Shown piece after piece: positions 36,466 to 48,049 of a stretch of DNA of 64,000 bases; positions within the stretch are counted from its first letter, which is position 1, and each line of letters begins with the position of its first letter. The notes beneath the pieces were generated by a model, which was not told where the DNA came from, searched no databases, and was given only the letters and a program-made list of their open reading frames with translations. Origin of the DNA: Actinomadura latina NBRC 106108. Its GTDB lineage: Bacteria; Actinomycetota; Actinomycetes; Streptosporangiales; Streptosporangiaceae. The translations under genes and the position numbers were made by a program. The DNA lies in NCBI RefSeq assembly GCF_001552195.1, contig NZ_BCQS01000003.1, positions 992,001 to 1,056,000 of the forward strand. Reading direction: 5' to 3'.

Positions 36466-38652
<2,187 letters not shown>

Positions 38653-38665
38653 GGACGCTCCCTCC

Positions 38666-41011
38666 ATGCACGACGACATGCACGCCGAACCCGCCGCCGA
38701 GGAACCGCTCCCCGCCGACCCCCCAGAGGAAGCCGTGTCCGAGGACCACAGCACCGAGAAGAGCCTGGCCGACGACCTCGTCCCCGCCGAGGACCCGTTC
38801 GCCGCACCGCCGTCCGGCACCTACCGCCTCCAGCTCCGCGGGACGCCCGACGGGCGCTTCGGGTTCGCCGAGGCCGCCGCGCTCGCCCCTTACCTGGCGT
38901 CTCTCGGCGTGTCCCACGTCTACCTGTCACCCGTCCTGCAGGCCGCGCCCGGCTCCACGCACGGCTACGACGTCGTCGACCACTCCCGGCTCTCGGACGA
39001 GCTGGGCGGCGCCGAGGCGTTCGGCGCGATGGCGACCCGGTTCCGCGCGCACGGCCTGCGGGTGCTGGTCGACATCGTCCCCAACCACATGGCGATCCCC
39101 GAGCCGCACGACCTGAACCTGCCGCTCGCGGAGGTCCTCGAAGACGGGCCGGACTCGGCGTTCGCGACGTGGTTCGACATCGACTGGGACGCGGGCGGCG
39201 GCCGGATCGTCCTCCCCGGTGAGGGCGAGCCCAACTACCGGCGATTCTTCGACATATCCGGGCTCATCGGGCTGCGGCAGGAGGACCCGGAGGTCTTCCG
39301 GCGCACCCACGGGCTGCTGCTGGGCCTGATCGAGCAGGGCCTCGTGGACGGCCTGCGCGTCGACCACCCGGACGGGCTCGCCGACCCGCGCGGCTACCTG
39401 CGCCGGCTGGCGGAGGCCGCGCCGGACCGCTGGGTGCTCGTCGAGAAGATCACTGAGGGCGAGGAGCGGCTGCCGCCCGACTGGCCGTGCGCGGGCACCA
39501 CCGGCTACGACTCGCTCGGCATGATCGGCGGGCTCTTCATCGACCCGGCCGGCGAGAAGCCGCTCACCGACCACTACGTGTCGCTGACGGGGAATCCGGC
39601 CGAGTTCGAGGAGGTCGAACACGACGCGCGCCTGCACGCAGCCACGCACGGGTTGAAGCCTGAGATCGACCGGCTCTTGCGCGTCCTCCATCGGGTCGTG
39701 GGCGAAGGTCGACCCGGCCTGGAGCGGGCTCTGGTCGAACTGCTCGTCGCCATGCCCGTGTACCGCGCGTATGTCGTGCCGGGGGAGGACGCACCGCAGC
39801 AGGCCGTGGACGTGCTGAACGAGTCCGCCGACCGTGCCCGTGCCCACCTGCCCGAGGACCTGCACGACGACCTGGAGACCGTCGTAGACCTGGCTCTGGG
39901 ACGAGGTGAGCGCACCGATGCCGAGTTCATCGTGCGGTTCCAGCAGACGTCCGCACCGCTCGCGGCCAAGGGCGTCGAGGACACCGCCTTCTACCGGTGG
40001 AACCGCATGGCCGCGCTGAACGAGGTGGGCGGCGCCCCAGGGCGGTTCTCCGTCAGCCCAGAGGACTTCCACGCGTACTGCGTCAGGCTCGCGCGCGACT
40101 GGCCGTTGACGATGACGACGCTCTCCACGCACGACACCAAGCGGGAAGAAGACGTACGGGCCTGGCTGGCCGTGCTGGCGGAGATCCCAGGCGAGTGGGC
40201 GGACGCGGTGGAACGGTGGCGGACATGGGGTTCCGCCCCGTCGCCGCTGGAGCCCGACCTCGAATACCTGCTCTGGCAGACGCTCGTCGGCGCCTGGCCG
40301 ATCACCCAGGGCCGCCTGGAGGAGTTCCTCATCAAGGCGATGCGCGAGGCCAAGACCCGTACGTCTTGGGTCGAGCAGGACGCCGGCTACGAGGAAGCCG
40401 TGCTCGCTTATGCGCGGGGCGTGCTGTCCGATGCCGACCTCATCACCGACATGACGTCGTTCGTCGCCAAGCTGGCGCCCTACGCGCGCGTGAACACGCT
40501 GGGGCAGAAGCTCGTCCAGCTGGCGATGCCCGGCGTCCCGGACGTCTACCAGGGCTGCGAGCTGACCGGGCTGGCGCTCGTCGACCCCGACAACCGGCGG
40601 CCGGTCGACTACGGGCGGCGCCGCGAGCACCTCGCCCGGCTCGACACCGGCCGCCGGCCGAAGGAGTCCGACGACGAGAAGCTGCTGGTCACCTCGCGGA
40701 CGCTGCGGCTGCGCCGGGCGCACCCCGAGTGGTTCGGGCCGGGCTCGCGGCACGAGCCGGTCGCGGCGCGCGGGCCCGCCGCCGAGCACCTGATCGGGTT
40801 CGCCCGGGGCGACGCGGTCGCGCTCGCCACCCGGCTGCCCGTGGGGCTGGAGCGCCGCGGCGGCTGGGACGGCACGCGGGTGGACGTCCGCCACCAGGGC
40901 TGGCGGGACCTGCTGACCGGCTGCACGCACATGGGCCCGATCCTGGACGCGGGCCGCGTCTTCGAGCATCTGCCCGTCGCGCTGCTCGTCCCCAGGGAGA
41001 TCGATAGGTGA
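38666..41011 (+). CDS. treY: malto-oligosyltrehalose synthase
   Basis: 781 residues. It rearranges the reducing-end alpha-1,4 bond of maltodextrins to alpha,alpha-1,1, making maltooligosyltrehalose. After an acidic, probably disordered start of about 45 residues come TYRLQLRGT, LSPVLQAAPGSTHGYDVVDHSRL, VDIVPNHMAI, the nucleophile in DGLRVDHPDGL near 232, WVLVEKITEGEE and the TTLSTHDTKREEDVRA block, all typical of TreY. The extra N-terminus suggests the GTG at 38735 as another possible start. The stop overlaps treZ (GTGA). Confidence 0.95.
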   Translation: MHDDMHAEPAAEEPLPADPPEEAVSEDHSTEKSLADDLVPAEDPFAAPPSGTYRLQLRGTPDGRFGFAEAAALAPYLASLGVSHVYLSPVLQAAPGSTHGYDVVDHSRLSDELGGAEAFGAMATRFRAHGLRVLVDIVPNHMAIPEPHDLNLPLAEVLEDGPDSAFATWFDIDWDAGGGRIVLPGEGEPNYRRFFDISGLIGLRQEDPEVFRRTHGLLLGLIEQGLVDGLRVDHPDGLADPRGYLRRLAEAAPDRWVLVEKITEGEERLPPDWPCAGTTGYDSLGMIGGLFIDPAGEKPLTDHYVSLTGNPAEFEEVEHDARLHAATHGLKPEIDRLLRVLHRVVGEGRPGLERALVELLVAMPVYRAYVVPGEDAPQQAVDVLNESADRARAHLPEDLHDDLETVVDLALGRGERTDAEFIVRFQQTSAPLAAKGVEDTAFYRWNRMAALNEVGGAPGRFSVSPEDFHAYCVRLARDWPLTMTTLSTHDTKREEDVRAWLAVLAEIPGEWADAVERWRTWGSAPSPLEPDLEYLLWQTLVGAWPITQGRLEEFLIKAMREAKTRTSWVEQDAGYEEAVLAYARGVLSDADLITDMTSFVAKLAPYARVNTLGQKLVQLAMPGVPDVYQGCELTGLALVDPDNRRPVDYGRRREHLARLDTGRRPKESDDEKLLVTSRTLRLRRAHPEWFGPGSRHEPVAARGPAAEHLIGFARGDAVALATRLPVGLERRGGWDGTRVDVRHQGWRDLLTGCTHMGPILDAGRVFEHLPVALLVPREIDR

Positions 41012-42780
41012 GCGCACGGTTCGCGGTGTGGGCGCCGGCCTCCCAACGCGTCGAGGTCGTGGTCGACGGCGTGACGCGGCCCATGGAGGCGCAGTCATCC
41101 GGCTGGTGGGAGACCCGAGTCCCCGACGCGGGCCATGGGACGGACTACGGGTTCGTCCTGGACGGCGCCGACGAAGTACTGCCCGATCCCCGTTCGCCCT
41201 GGCAGCCCGATGGCGTGCACGGTCAGAGCCGTGTCCACGACCACGGCCGGTTCGCCTGGACGGATCAGCACTGGCATGGCCGTCCCCTCCCCGGGAGCGT
41301 CCTGTACGAGATGCACGTCGGGACGTTCACGCCGGAAGGGACCTTCGACGCCGCGGCCGAGCGTCTCGACCATCTGGTGGCGCTCGGGATAGACGCGGTG
41401 GAGTTGCTGCCCGTGGCGTCCTTCCCCGGACACCACGGATGGGGGTACGACGGTGTCCACCTGTGGGCGCCGCATGAGCCGTACGGCGGTCCGGACGGGT
41501 TGAAGCGATTCGTCGATGCCGCCCATGCGCGTGGCCTGGCCGTCATTCTGGACGTCGTCTACAACCACCTCGGCCCGGACGGCAATCGCCTGGGGAGCTT
41601 CGGCCCGTACTTCACCAGCGCGCACGCCACGCCGTGGGGCGATGCAGTGAACTTCGACCAGGAGGGCTCGGACGAGGTCCGCGCGTTCGTCGTGCAGAAC
41701 GCGCTGATGTGGTTGCGCGACTACCACTTCGACGGGTTGCGGATCGATGCCGTCCACGCCATCACCGACCACAGCGCGGTGCACGTCCTCGAAGAAATGG
41801 GACGCGCGGTGGCCGCGGAGTCCGCTCACCTCGGGCGCGAACTCTTTCTCATCGCCGAGTCGGACCTGAACGACCCGCGACTGGTGACGTCCAGAGAAGC
41901 GGGTGGGTACGGCCTGGACGCGCAGTGGAGCGACGACTTCCACCACGCCCTGCACGCGGCCCTCACCGGCGAGCGGCAGGGTTACTACTGCGACTTCGGC
42001 TCCCTGGAAACGCTGAAGAAGGCCATTACCAGAGTCTTCGTCCATGACGGGACCATGTCCACCTACCGGGGGCGGCGTCACGGGCGTTCGGTGAACGTCC
42101 GGGAAACACCCGCACACCGTTTCCTCGGCTTTCTGCAGAACCACGACCAAGTTGGCAACCGCGCCTCGGGGGACCGCATCGGCACCCTCTTGCCGTCCCC
42201 AGGCTTGCTCAAAGTGGGTGCGGCTCTGCTTTTGCTCGCGCCGTTCACGCCGATGCTCTTCATGGGCGAGGAGTGGGGCGCGTCCACCCCCTGGTGCTAT
42301 TTCACCGACCATCAGGACCCCGACCTGGCGCGGGCCGTCAGCGAGGGACGCCGACGTGAGTTCGCGCGGCACGGCTGGACGGGCGAGGTTCCCGATCCAC
42401 AGGCTGTGGAAACGTTCCGCCGCTCGGTCCTCGACTGGACGGAGCCGGACGATCCGCACCACGCTGACCTGCTGGAATGGCATCGCGCCCTGATCTCGCT
42501 GCGCAGGTCCAGGCCCGAGCTGAACGACCCCCGGCTGACGGCGACGCGGGTCGAGGCGGACGGGAACGGGGCGCGCTGGCTGATGCTGCGGCGCGGTGAG
42601 ATCCGCGTGGCGGCGAACCTCGGCGACGTCCCGGTCGTGCTCCCGGCCGCTCCGGCCGGCGTACGTCCCCGGCTGCTGCTCGCCTCAGATCCGGCAATTC
42701 ACCTCGATACGGACGAAGGCAGCGATTCCGGAACGGCCTCGGTGGAGTTGCCGGCCGCCTCCGTCGCGGTTTTTCGCTGA
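41008..42780 (+). CDS. treZ: malto-oligosyltrehalose trehalohydrolase
   Basis: 590 residues of GH13. It cleaves maltooligosyltrehalose to free trehalose. It has an N-terminal beta-sandwich (FAVWAPASQRVEVVVDG), YEMHVGTFTPEGTFDAA near 95, DVVYNHLGPDGN near 187, the nucleophile in GLRIDAVHAITD near 247, the acid in LIAESDLNDPR near 282, and FLQNHDQVGNRA near 375. It is coupled to treY by a 4-base overlap and completes the glycogen-to-trehalose operon. Confidence 0.95.
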   Translation: MSARFAVWAPASQRVEVVVDGVTRPMEAQSSGWWETRVPDAGHGTDYGFVLDGADEVLPDPRSPWQPDGVHGQSRVHDHGRFAWTDQHWHGRPLPGSVLYEMHVGTFTPEGTFDAAAERLDHLVALGIDAVELLPVASFPGHHGWGYDGVHLWAPHEPYGGPDGLKRFVDAAHARGLAVILDVVYNHLGPDGNRLGSFGPYFTSAHATPWGDAVNFDQEGSDEVRAFVVQNALMWLRDYHFDGLRIDAVHAITDHSAVHVLEEMGRAVAAESAHLGRELFLIAESDLNDPRLVTSREAGGYGLDAQWSDDFHHALHAALTGERQGYYCDFGSLETLKKAITRVFVHDGTMSTYRGRRHGRSVNVRETPAHRFLGFLQNHDQVGNRASGDRIGTLLPSPGLLKVGAALLLLAPFTPMLFMGEEWGASTPWCYFTDHQDPDLARAVSEGRRREFARHGWTGEVPDPQAVETFRRSVLDWTEPDDPHHADLLEWHRALISLRRSRPELNDPRLTATRVEADGNGARWLMLRRGEIRVAANLGDVPVVLPAAPAGVRPRLLLASDPAIHLDTDEGSDSGTASVELPAASVAVFR

Positions 42781-42873
42781 CCCCTGCACACGCGTAATGC
42801 GGCGTAGACCCGGGTATTGCCGGATATGCCGTGTTCGTGAATGTACTACGAGTGGCAAACCGCAGGTCAAGAG

Positions 42874-42908
42874 CGCGGAGGCGGCCCGGTAATGGTCAAG
42901 AATGGTCA
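42874..42908 (+). promoter_or_regulatory. direct repeats upstream of the response regulator gene
   Basis: AATGGTCA occurs at 42891-42898 and again at 42901-42908, exactly 10 bases apart. A third GGTCA lies at 42875-42879. Direct repeats one helical turn apart are typical OmpR/PhoB-type binding sites, and these sit just before the response regulator start. Confidence 0.5.
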
Positions 42909-42920
42909 TACGATCGGTTC

Positions 42921-43592
42921 ATGACCTCAGTACTGCTCGCCGAGGACGACACGTCCATCTCCGAGCCTCTCGCCCGCGCGCTGCGTCGCGAGGGGTACAC
43001 CGTCGAAGTAAGCCCGGACGGCCCGCAGGCGCTGGAGCGGGCGCTCGGCGGCGGGGTGGACCTGATCGTCCTGGATCTCGGCCTTCCCGAACTGGACGGC
43101 CTTGAGGTGGCCCGCAGGGTACGGGCCGAGGGGCACGGCGTGCCCATCCTGATCCTGACCGCCCGGGCCGACGAGGTCGACACCGTCGTCGGGCTCGACG
43201 CGGGCGCCGACGACTACGTGACCAAGCCGTTCCGGCTGGCCGAGCTGCTCGCCCGGGTGCGGGCACTGCTGCGCCGGGGCAGCACCGAGACCCCGATCGT
43301 CCAGGGGGTGCGGATCGACGCGGAGTCGCGCCGCGCCTGGATGGGCGAGCAGGAGCTCCAGCTGACCACCAAGGAGTTCGACCTGCTGCGCGTCCTCGTC
43401 CGGGACGCGGGCAAGGTCGTGACCCGCGAACAGATCATGCGCGAGGTGTGGGACACCAACTGGTGGGGTTCCACGAAGACCCTCGACATGCACATTTCCT
43501 GGCTGCGCCGCAAGCTCGGCGACGACGCCGGCAGCCCCCGCTACATCACCACGGTGCGGGGCGTCGGCTTCCGGTTCGAGCGCGGCGACTAG
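42921..43592 (+). CDS. OmpR/PhoB-family response regulator
   Basis: 223 residues from the ATG at 42921, chosen because the receiver domain begins right there. The receiver has the acidic pair EDD near residue 8, phospho-acceptor Asp near 52 (VLDLGLPELDG), and the conserved Lys in YVTKPFR near 101. The C-terminal winged helix includes LTTKEFDLLRVLVRDAGKVVTREQIMREV and ends RYITTVRGVGFRFE. The cognate histidine kinase lies 99 bases downstream. Confidence 0.95.
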   Translation: MTSVLLAEDDTSISEPLARALRREGYTVEVSPDGPQALERALGGGVDLIVLDLGLPELDGLEVARRVRAEGHGVPILILTARADEVDTVVGLDAGADDYVTKPFRLAELLARVRALLRRGSTETPIVQGVRIDAESRRAWMGEQELQLTTKEFDLLRVLVRDAGKVVTREQIMREVWDTNWWGSTKTLDMHISWLRRKLGDDAGSPRYITTVRGVGFRFERGD

Positions 43593-43691
43593 CACCGGCC
43601 GCCGCGGCCGCGCGGGACGACCGGGAGCCTTCCCGAGAGGCGCCCGGTCCCCGTGCCGCGCGCCCGCGGCCCCACCCTCGAAGGAGCCCTG

Positions 43692-44963
43692 ATGAGGCGC
43701 CGACTCCTGCTGTCGACGCTCGCGGTGGCGGTGGTCGCGATCCTCTTGCTCGGCATACCCCTCGCCTACGCCGCCCACAAGCTCGTCTACGAGGAGGCCG
43801 CCCGGTCGCTCGACCGGGAGGCGTCCTCCATCGCCGGCAGCGTCGGGTACAGCCTGGAGAAACCGCAGCCCGTCACTGGCGCGATCATCGCCCGCGAGTA
43901 TCCCGGCCGACACATTTCCGTCACCCTGCCGGACGGCCGCACCGTCACCGCCGGCCCGCCGCGCCGCGGCCGCGTCCTCAGCGCCACCGCCGTGCACGGG
44001 GGGGTCCGCGTCCGGGTGTCGCGCCCGGAGCCGGAGGTCCGCGACGCCGCGCTGCGGCTGATCCTGCTGATCGCCAGCCTGGCGCTGCTCGGCGTCGCCG
44101 TCACCGTCGGCCTCGCGATGGTGCAGGCCCGCAAGTTCATGCTGCCGCTGCGCGAGCTCGCCGAGACCGCCGACCGGCTCGGCAGCGGCAACGCCCGGCC
44201 GCGTCCCCGCCGCTACGGCATCCCGGAGATCGACCAGGTCGCCGAGGTGCTGGACCACAGCGCCGTCCGCATCACCGACCTGGTCGTCGCCGGCCGCCAG
44301 TTCGCCACCGACGCCAGCCACCAGCTCCGCACGCCGCTGACCGCGCTGTCCATGCGGCTGGAGGAGATGATCGAGGCGGCCGAGTACCCCGACGTCGTCC
44401 GCGAGGAGGGCGCCGCCGCCGTCGCGCAGGCCGAACGCCTCGTCGCCGTCGTCGAGCAGCTCCTCGCCCGCGCCCGGCACGACCCGACCGGCGGCGCCGT
44501 GCCGTCCCCGATCGACGAGATCATCGCCCAGCAAGTCAAGGAGTGGCGGCCCAGCTTCCGCAAGGCCGGGCGGGACGTCCGCATCATCGGCGAGCAGGGC
44601 CTCGTCGGCCTCACCAACCCCGACGGCCTCTCCCAGATCGTCGCCACGCTCCTGGAGAACTCCCTCGCGCACGGCGCCGGCACCGTCACCATCCACACAA
44701 AACCGGGCGTCGGCTCGGTGGTCGTCGAGATCGGCGACGAAGGCACCGGCATCCCGCCCGAACTCGAACCCCGCATCTTCGACCGCAGCGTCAGCGGCGC
44801 CGGGGGCACCGGCCTCGGCCTCTACCTCGCCCGTTCCCTGGCCATCGTGGACGGCGGCCACCTGCAACTCGTCACTGCCCGTCCCGCCGTCTTCCGCTTA
44901 GTCCTCCGCGAACCCGCCGAAGCCCGCCTGGCCACTGAACGAGTGGTGATCGGCCCCGCCTGA
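43692..44963 (+). CDS. two-component sensor histidine kinase
   Basis: 423 residues from the ATG at 43692 (AAGGAG 5 bases upstream). Membrane segments at about 8-28 and 121-145 enclose a short extracytoplasmic sensor domain of about 90 residues. A HAMP-like linker precedes the H-box FATDASHQLRTPLTALS (His near 210). The N-box is LLENSLAHG near 321, and the G-boxes are GDEGTGIP near 348 and GTGLGLYLARSLA near 372. It phosphorylates the response regulator upstream. The signal is unknown; nearby trehalose genes do not prove a link. Confidence 0.93.
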   Translation: MRRRLLLSTLAVAVVAILLLGIPLAYAAHKLVYEEAARSLDREASSIAGSVGYSLEKPQPVTGAIIAREYPGRHISVTLPDGRTVTAGPPRRGRVLSATAVHGGVRVRVSRPEPEVRDAALRLILLIASLALLGVAVTVGLAMVQARKFMLPLRELAETADRLGSGNARPRPRRYGIPEIDQVAEVLDHSAVRITDLVVAGRQFATDASHQLRTPLTALSMRLEEMIEAAEYPDVVREEGAAAVAQAERLVAVVEQLLARARHDPTGGAVPSPIDEIIAQQVKEWRPSFRKAGRDVRIIGEQGLVGLTNPDGLSQIVATLLENSLAHGAGTVTIHTKPGVGSVVVEIGDEGTGIPPELEPRIFDRSVSGAGGTGLGLYLARSLAIVDGGHLQLVTARPAVFRLVLREPAEARLATERVVIGPA

Positions 44964-44966
44964 CCG

Positions 44967-45001
44967 GGCCGCGAGCGCGGCGACCCGCCGCGCTCGCGGC
45001 C
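44967..45001. terminator. strong bidirectional hairpin
   Basis: A perfect 15-bp stem (44967-44981 with 44987-45001) and 5-base loop lies between the convergent histidine kinase and GtrA genes. It is the strongest hairpin I found in the window and probably terminates both transcripts. Confidence 0.8.
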
Positions 45002-45035
45002 GGGGTGGTGGAGGACGCCGTCGTGGACGACGCCG

Positions 45036-45608
45036 TCAGATCTCGGCGTAGTCCTCGGTGTGGGTGTCCAGGGGGTGGCCCAGCCGGGGGGAGTGGCCGC
45101 CGGCGCGGTGGATGCCCGAGGTGTCCGGGGCGGCGGGGGCCTCGGGGAGGCCGGACGCCGGGTCGACGCTCGGGGCGCTCGACGGCAGGAACACCCACTT
45201 CTTGTACGACCAGAAACGGAACAGCGTCGCCACGCCGGTGCCGATGATCAGGGCGATGTTGTAGAAGACGGCGCCGTCCAGGCCGAGGACGTAGTGCGAG
45301 AAGCCGATGAACAGCTCGGTGATCACGAGGCCGACGCCGTTCAGCGCGAAGAACAGCACGTACTCGCGGCCGAGGCCGGTGCGGTCGCGGTGCCGGAACG
45401 TCCAGTAGCGGTTCGCCAGGTACGAGAACGTCGTCGCGATGATCGTGGCGACGCCGTTGGACGTCAGGGGGCCCACCCCGAGCCCGGTGTGCAGGCCGTT
45501 GCCGATCACGACCGTGATCACGAACGCGATCGCGCCCACACTGCCGAACTTGGCGAGTTCCTGCACGAGGTGCGCGAACCGCCGATGGAGTTTGGCGACC
45601 AGGCTCAC
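45036..45608 (-). CDS. GtrA-family membrane protein
   Basis: 190 residues from the GTG at 45608, which matches the short N-terminus usual in the family. Four membrane segments can be seen (about 20-42, 45-66, 85-105, 115-137) with the GtrA pattern FGSVGAIAFVITVVIGNGL, FSYLANRYWTF and LFRFWSYKKWVF. GtrA-like proteins help flip or present polyprenyl-linked sugars for envelope modification. The C-terminal 45 residues are a soluble, Pro/His-rich tail. It is divergent from purK. Confidence 0.88.
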   Translation of the reverse strand: MSLVAKLHRRFAHLVQELAKFGSVGAIAFVITVVIGNGLHTGLGVGPLTSNGVATIIATTFSYLANRYWTFRHRDRTGLGREYVLFFALNGVGLVITELFIGFSHYVLGLDGAVFYNIALIIGTGVATLFRFWSYKKWVFLPSSAPSVDPASGLPEAPAAPDTSGIHRAGGHSPRLGHPLDTHTEDYAEI

Positions 45609-45829
45609 GAAGGGGAACCGTCCTTCCGGACTTCGTCGAACGCCACGGCCGACGGCGCGGCGGCTGATGCGGAGGCACCACGAGAATAGACGCCCGCTGC
45701 CGCGGGGGCGTCGGAACATGAACGTTTCACCCTCACCAGGCGTTCCCTGCCCATTGCCGAGATCCCCACACACCTACGACGCCGGACGCCGGGGATTCGT
45801 TCGGGGCGGGCGGCCGATAACCTTCTGAC

Positions 45830-47053
45830 GTGACAGTTCAGCGCCCTTCGACGGGGGACGGCCCCCAACGCTCCCCGGATCGGCCGCGCCGGGCGGAAAC
45901 GCCGGTCGTCGGCATGGCGGGCGGTGGGCAGCTCGCCCGGATGACGCAGCAGGCCGCGATCGCGCTCGGCGTGTCGCTGCGCGTCCTCGCCGGGGCGCCG
46001 GACGAGTCGGCCGCCAAGGTCGTGCCCGACGCCAGGGTGGGGGACGACCGGTCCCGCGACGACCTGCTGGCGTTCGCCAAGGGCTGCGACGTGGTGACGT
46101 TCGACCACGAGCACGTCCCGGGCCCGCACATCCGGGAGCTCGAGGATTCGGGCGTCCCGTGCCGTCCGGGCGCCGCGGCCCTGGCCCACGCCCAGGACAA
46201 GCTGGTCATGCGCGACAGGCTGCGCGACCTCGGCGTCCCGTGCCCCGCGTACGCGCACGTGCCGGCGTCGTCGCCGGCGGAGTTCCTGGCGGAGTTCGGC
46301 CGCGAGCACGGCTGGCCGCTGGTGCTCAAGGCCACCCGCGGCGGCTACGACGGCAAGGGCGTCTGGATCGTCGACGAGCCGTCCGGAGAGGCGGAGCGGC
46401 TGATCGCGGAGGGCGTCGACCTGATGGTCGAGCAGCACGTCCCGTTCCGGCGGGAGCTGGCCGCGCTCGTCGCGCGCTCCCCGTACGGGCAGGGCGCCGC
46501 GTACCCGGTCGTGGAGACCGTCCAGGAGGGCGGGATCTGCACCGAGGTGATCGCCCCCGCGCCGGGCCTGCCGGACGACCTGGCCGCCGAGGCGCAGAGC
46601 CTCGCGCTGCGCGTCTCGGACGAGCTCGGCGTCGTCGGGCTCCTCGCGGTGGAGCTGTTCGAGACCGGCGACGGCCTGCTGGTGAACGAGCTGGCCATGC
46701 GCCCGCACAACTCCGGGCACTGGACGATCGAGGGCGCCCGCACGTCGCAGTTCGAGCAGCACCTCCGGGCCGTCCTCGACCTGCCGCTCGGCTCCACCGA
46801 GCCCGCCGCCCCGTACACGGTCATGGCGAACGTGCTCGGCGGCGACGACCCGGACGTCTACTCCCGCTACTTCCACGTGATGGCCCACGACCCGGCCGTC
46901 AAGGTGCACATGTACGGCAAGGAGTCGCGGCCGGGCCGCAAGATCGGCCATGTGACCGCGTCCGGCGACGACCTCGCCGACGTCCGCGAACGGGCCCGGC
47001 ACGCCGCCGACTACCTGCGGTGGGGGACGAAGATGGGGGAGCACACCAAATGA
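45830..47053 (+). CDS. purK: N5-carboxyaminoimidazole ribonucleotide synthase
   Basis: 407 residues of the ATP-grasp superfamily. It makes N5-CAIR from AIR, ATP and bicarbonate in purine synthesis. It has [18 protein letters not shown] near residue 26, [10 protein letters not shown] near 88, [16 protein letters not shown] near 165, and [17 protein letters not shown] near 285. The N-terminal 25 residues are an extra Pro/Arg-rich stretch, so a later start may be used. It lies 49 bases upstream of purE with a hairpin between. Confidence 0.95.
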   Translation: MTVQRPSTGDGPQRSPDRPRRAETPVVGMAGGGQLARMTQQAAIALGVSLRVLAGAPDESAAKVVPDARVGDDRSRDDLLAFAKGCDVVTFDHEHVPGPHIRELEDSGVPCRPGAAALAHAQDKLVMRDRLRDLGVPCPAYAHVPASSPAEFLAEFGREHGWPLVLKATRGGYDGKGVWIVDEPSGEAERLIAEGVDLMVEQHVPFRRELAALVARSPYGQGAAYPVVETVQEGGICTEVIAPAPGLPDDLAAEAQSLALRVSDELGVVGLLAVELFETGDGLLVNELAMRPHNSGHWTIEGARTSQFEQHLRAVLDLPLGSTEPAAPYTVMANVLGGDDPDVYSRYFHVMAHDPAVKVHMYGKESRPGRKIGHVTASGDDLADVRERARHAADYLRWGTKMGEHTK

Positions 47054-47071
47054 GCGGAGCGATCCGGGGGG

Positions 47072-47093
47072 TGTGGGGGGTCGTCCCCCCACA
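47072..47093 (+). promoter_or_regulatory. hairpin abutting the purE ribosome binding site
   Basis: TGTGGGGGG (47072-47080) and CCCCCCACA (47085-47093) form a perfect 9-bp stem with a TCGT loop. It sits directly before the AGGAGG of purE (47093-47098), between purK and purE. It could tune purE translation or stabilise the 3' part of the message. Confidence 0.5.
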
Positions 47094-47102
47094 GGAGGCA
47101 CG

Positions 47103-47597
47103 ATGACCGGTCCGGTCGTCGGCGTGGTGATGGGCAGCGACTCGGACTGGCCCGTCATGGAGGGCGCCGCGCAGGCGCTGGCCGAGTTCGGCGTCCCCTA
47201 CGAGGCCGACGTCGTGTCCGCGCACCGCATGCCGCACGACATGATCGCCTACGGGGAGGGCGCGGCGGACCGCGGCCTCCGCGTGATCATCGCGGGCGCG
47301 GGCGGCGCCGCGCACCTGCCGGGGATGCTCGCGGCGGTGACTCCGCTGCCGGTGATCGGCGTGCCCGTCCCGCTGAAATACCTCGACGGCATGGACTCGC
47401 TGCTGTCGATCGTGCAGATGCCCGCCGGCGTCCCGGTCGCGACGGTCGCGGTCGGCGCGGCCCGCAACGCGGGGCTGCTGGCGGTCCGCGTCCTGGCCGC
47501 GTCCGACGAGGGTCTGCGGGCCAAGATGAAGGTCTTCCAGCAGGACCTCTACGGCCAGGCGAAGGCGAAGGGCGCGCGGCTCCGCGAGAAGAGCTAG
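47103..47597 (+). CDS. purE: N5-carboxyaminoimidazole ribonucleotide mutase
   Basis: 164 residues, class I PurE. It converts N5-CAIR to CAIR, the step after PurK. It has [16 protein letters not shown] near residue 8, [11 protein letters not shown] near 38 with the catalytic His, [16 protein letters not shown] near 66, and [31 protein letters not shown] split over 93-120. The ATG at 47103 follows AGGAGG. Its stop overlaps the stop region of the convergent CoA-binding gene by 4 bases. Confidence 0.95.
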   Translation: MTGPVVGVVMGSDSDWPVMEGAAQALAEFGVPYEADVVSAHRMPHDMIAYGEGAADRGLRVIIAGAGGAAHLPGMLAAVTPLPVIGVPVPLKYLDGMDSLLSIVQMPAGVPVATVAVGAARNAGLLAVRVLAASDEGLRAKMKVFQQDLYGQAKAKGARLREKS

Positions 47598-48007
47598 CGG
47601 CGCAGGGCCCACTCGACGGCGGGGCAGCGGTCCATGACGACGTCGAGCCCGGCGTCCCTCGCGCGCCGCGCCGCCGCCTCGTCGATCACGTCGAGCGGCA
47701 GCCACACGGCCCGCGCGCCCGCCGCGATCGCCTCGTCCACCGCCCGCCCGGCGTGCTCGGCGCGCCGGTAGACGCCCACGACGTCCACCGTGCCGGGGAC
47801 GTCGGCGAGCGACGCGTACCCCCGCTCGCCGAGCACCTCGCGCGCGTCCGGGTGGACGGGGACGATCCGCTTCCCGCGCTGCTGCATCAGCCGGGCCTGG
47901 TTGTAGACCTCGCGGTGGGGGTTGTCGCCGAGCCCGACGAACGCCCACGTCCCGGACTCCTTCAGCAGCCGCCGGATCACGTCCTGGTCGGCGAATTCGT
48001 CAGCCAT
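47594..48007 (-). CDS. CoA-binding (Rossmann) domain protein
   Basis: 137 residues from ATG at 48007 (a GTG six bases upstream is possible). It is a single CoA_binding/succinyl-CoA-synthetase-like domain: [30 protein letters not shown], then [20 protein letters not shown] and [17 protein letters not shown], ending in DRCPAVEW. Stand-alone proteins of this kind (YccU-like) bind CoA; the physiological role is unclear. It is convergent with purE and overlaps it by 4 bases. Confidence 0.9.
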   Translation of the reverse strand: MADEFADQDVIRRLLKESGTWAFVGLGDNPHREVYNQARLMQQRGKRIVPVHPDAREVLGERGYASLADVPGTVDVVGVYRRAEHAGRAVDEAIAAGARAVWLPLDVIDEAAARRARDAGLDVVMDRCPAVEWALRR

Positions 48008-48049
48008 GCCCACGACAACAGCTCCCGCGATCCTTTGCTTCCCCCCGGC

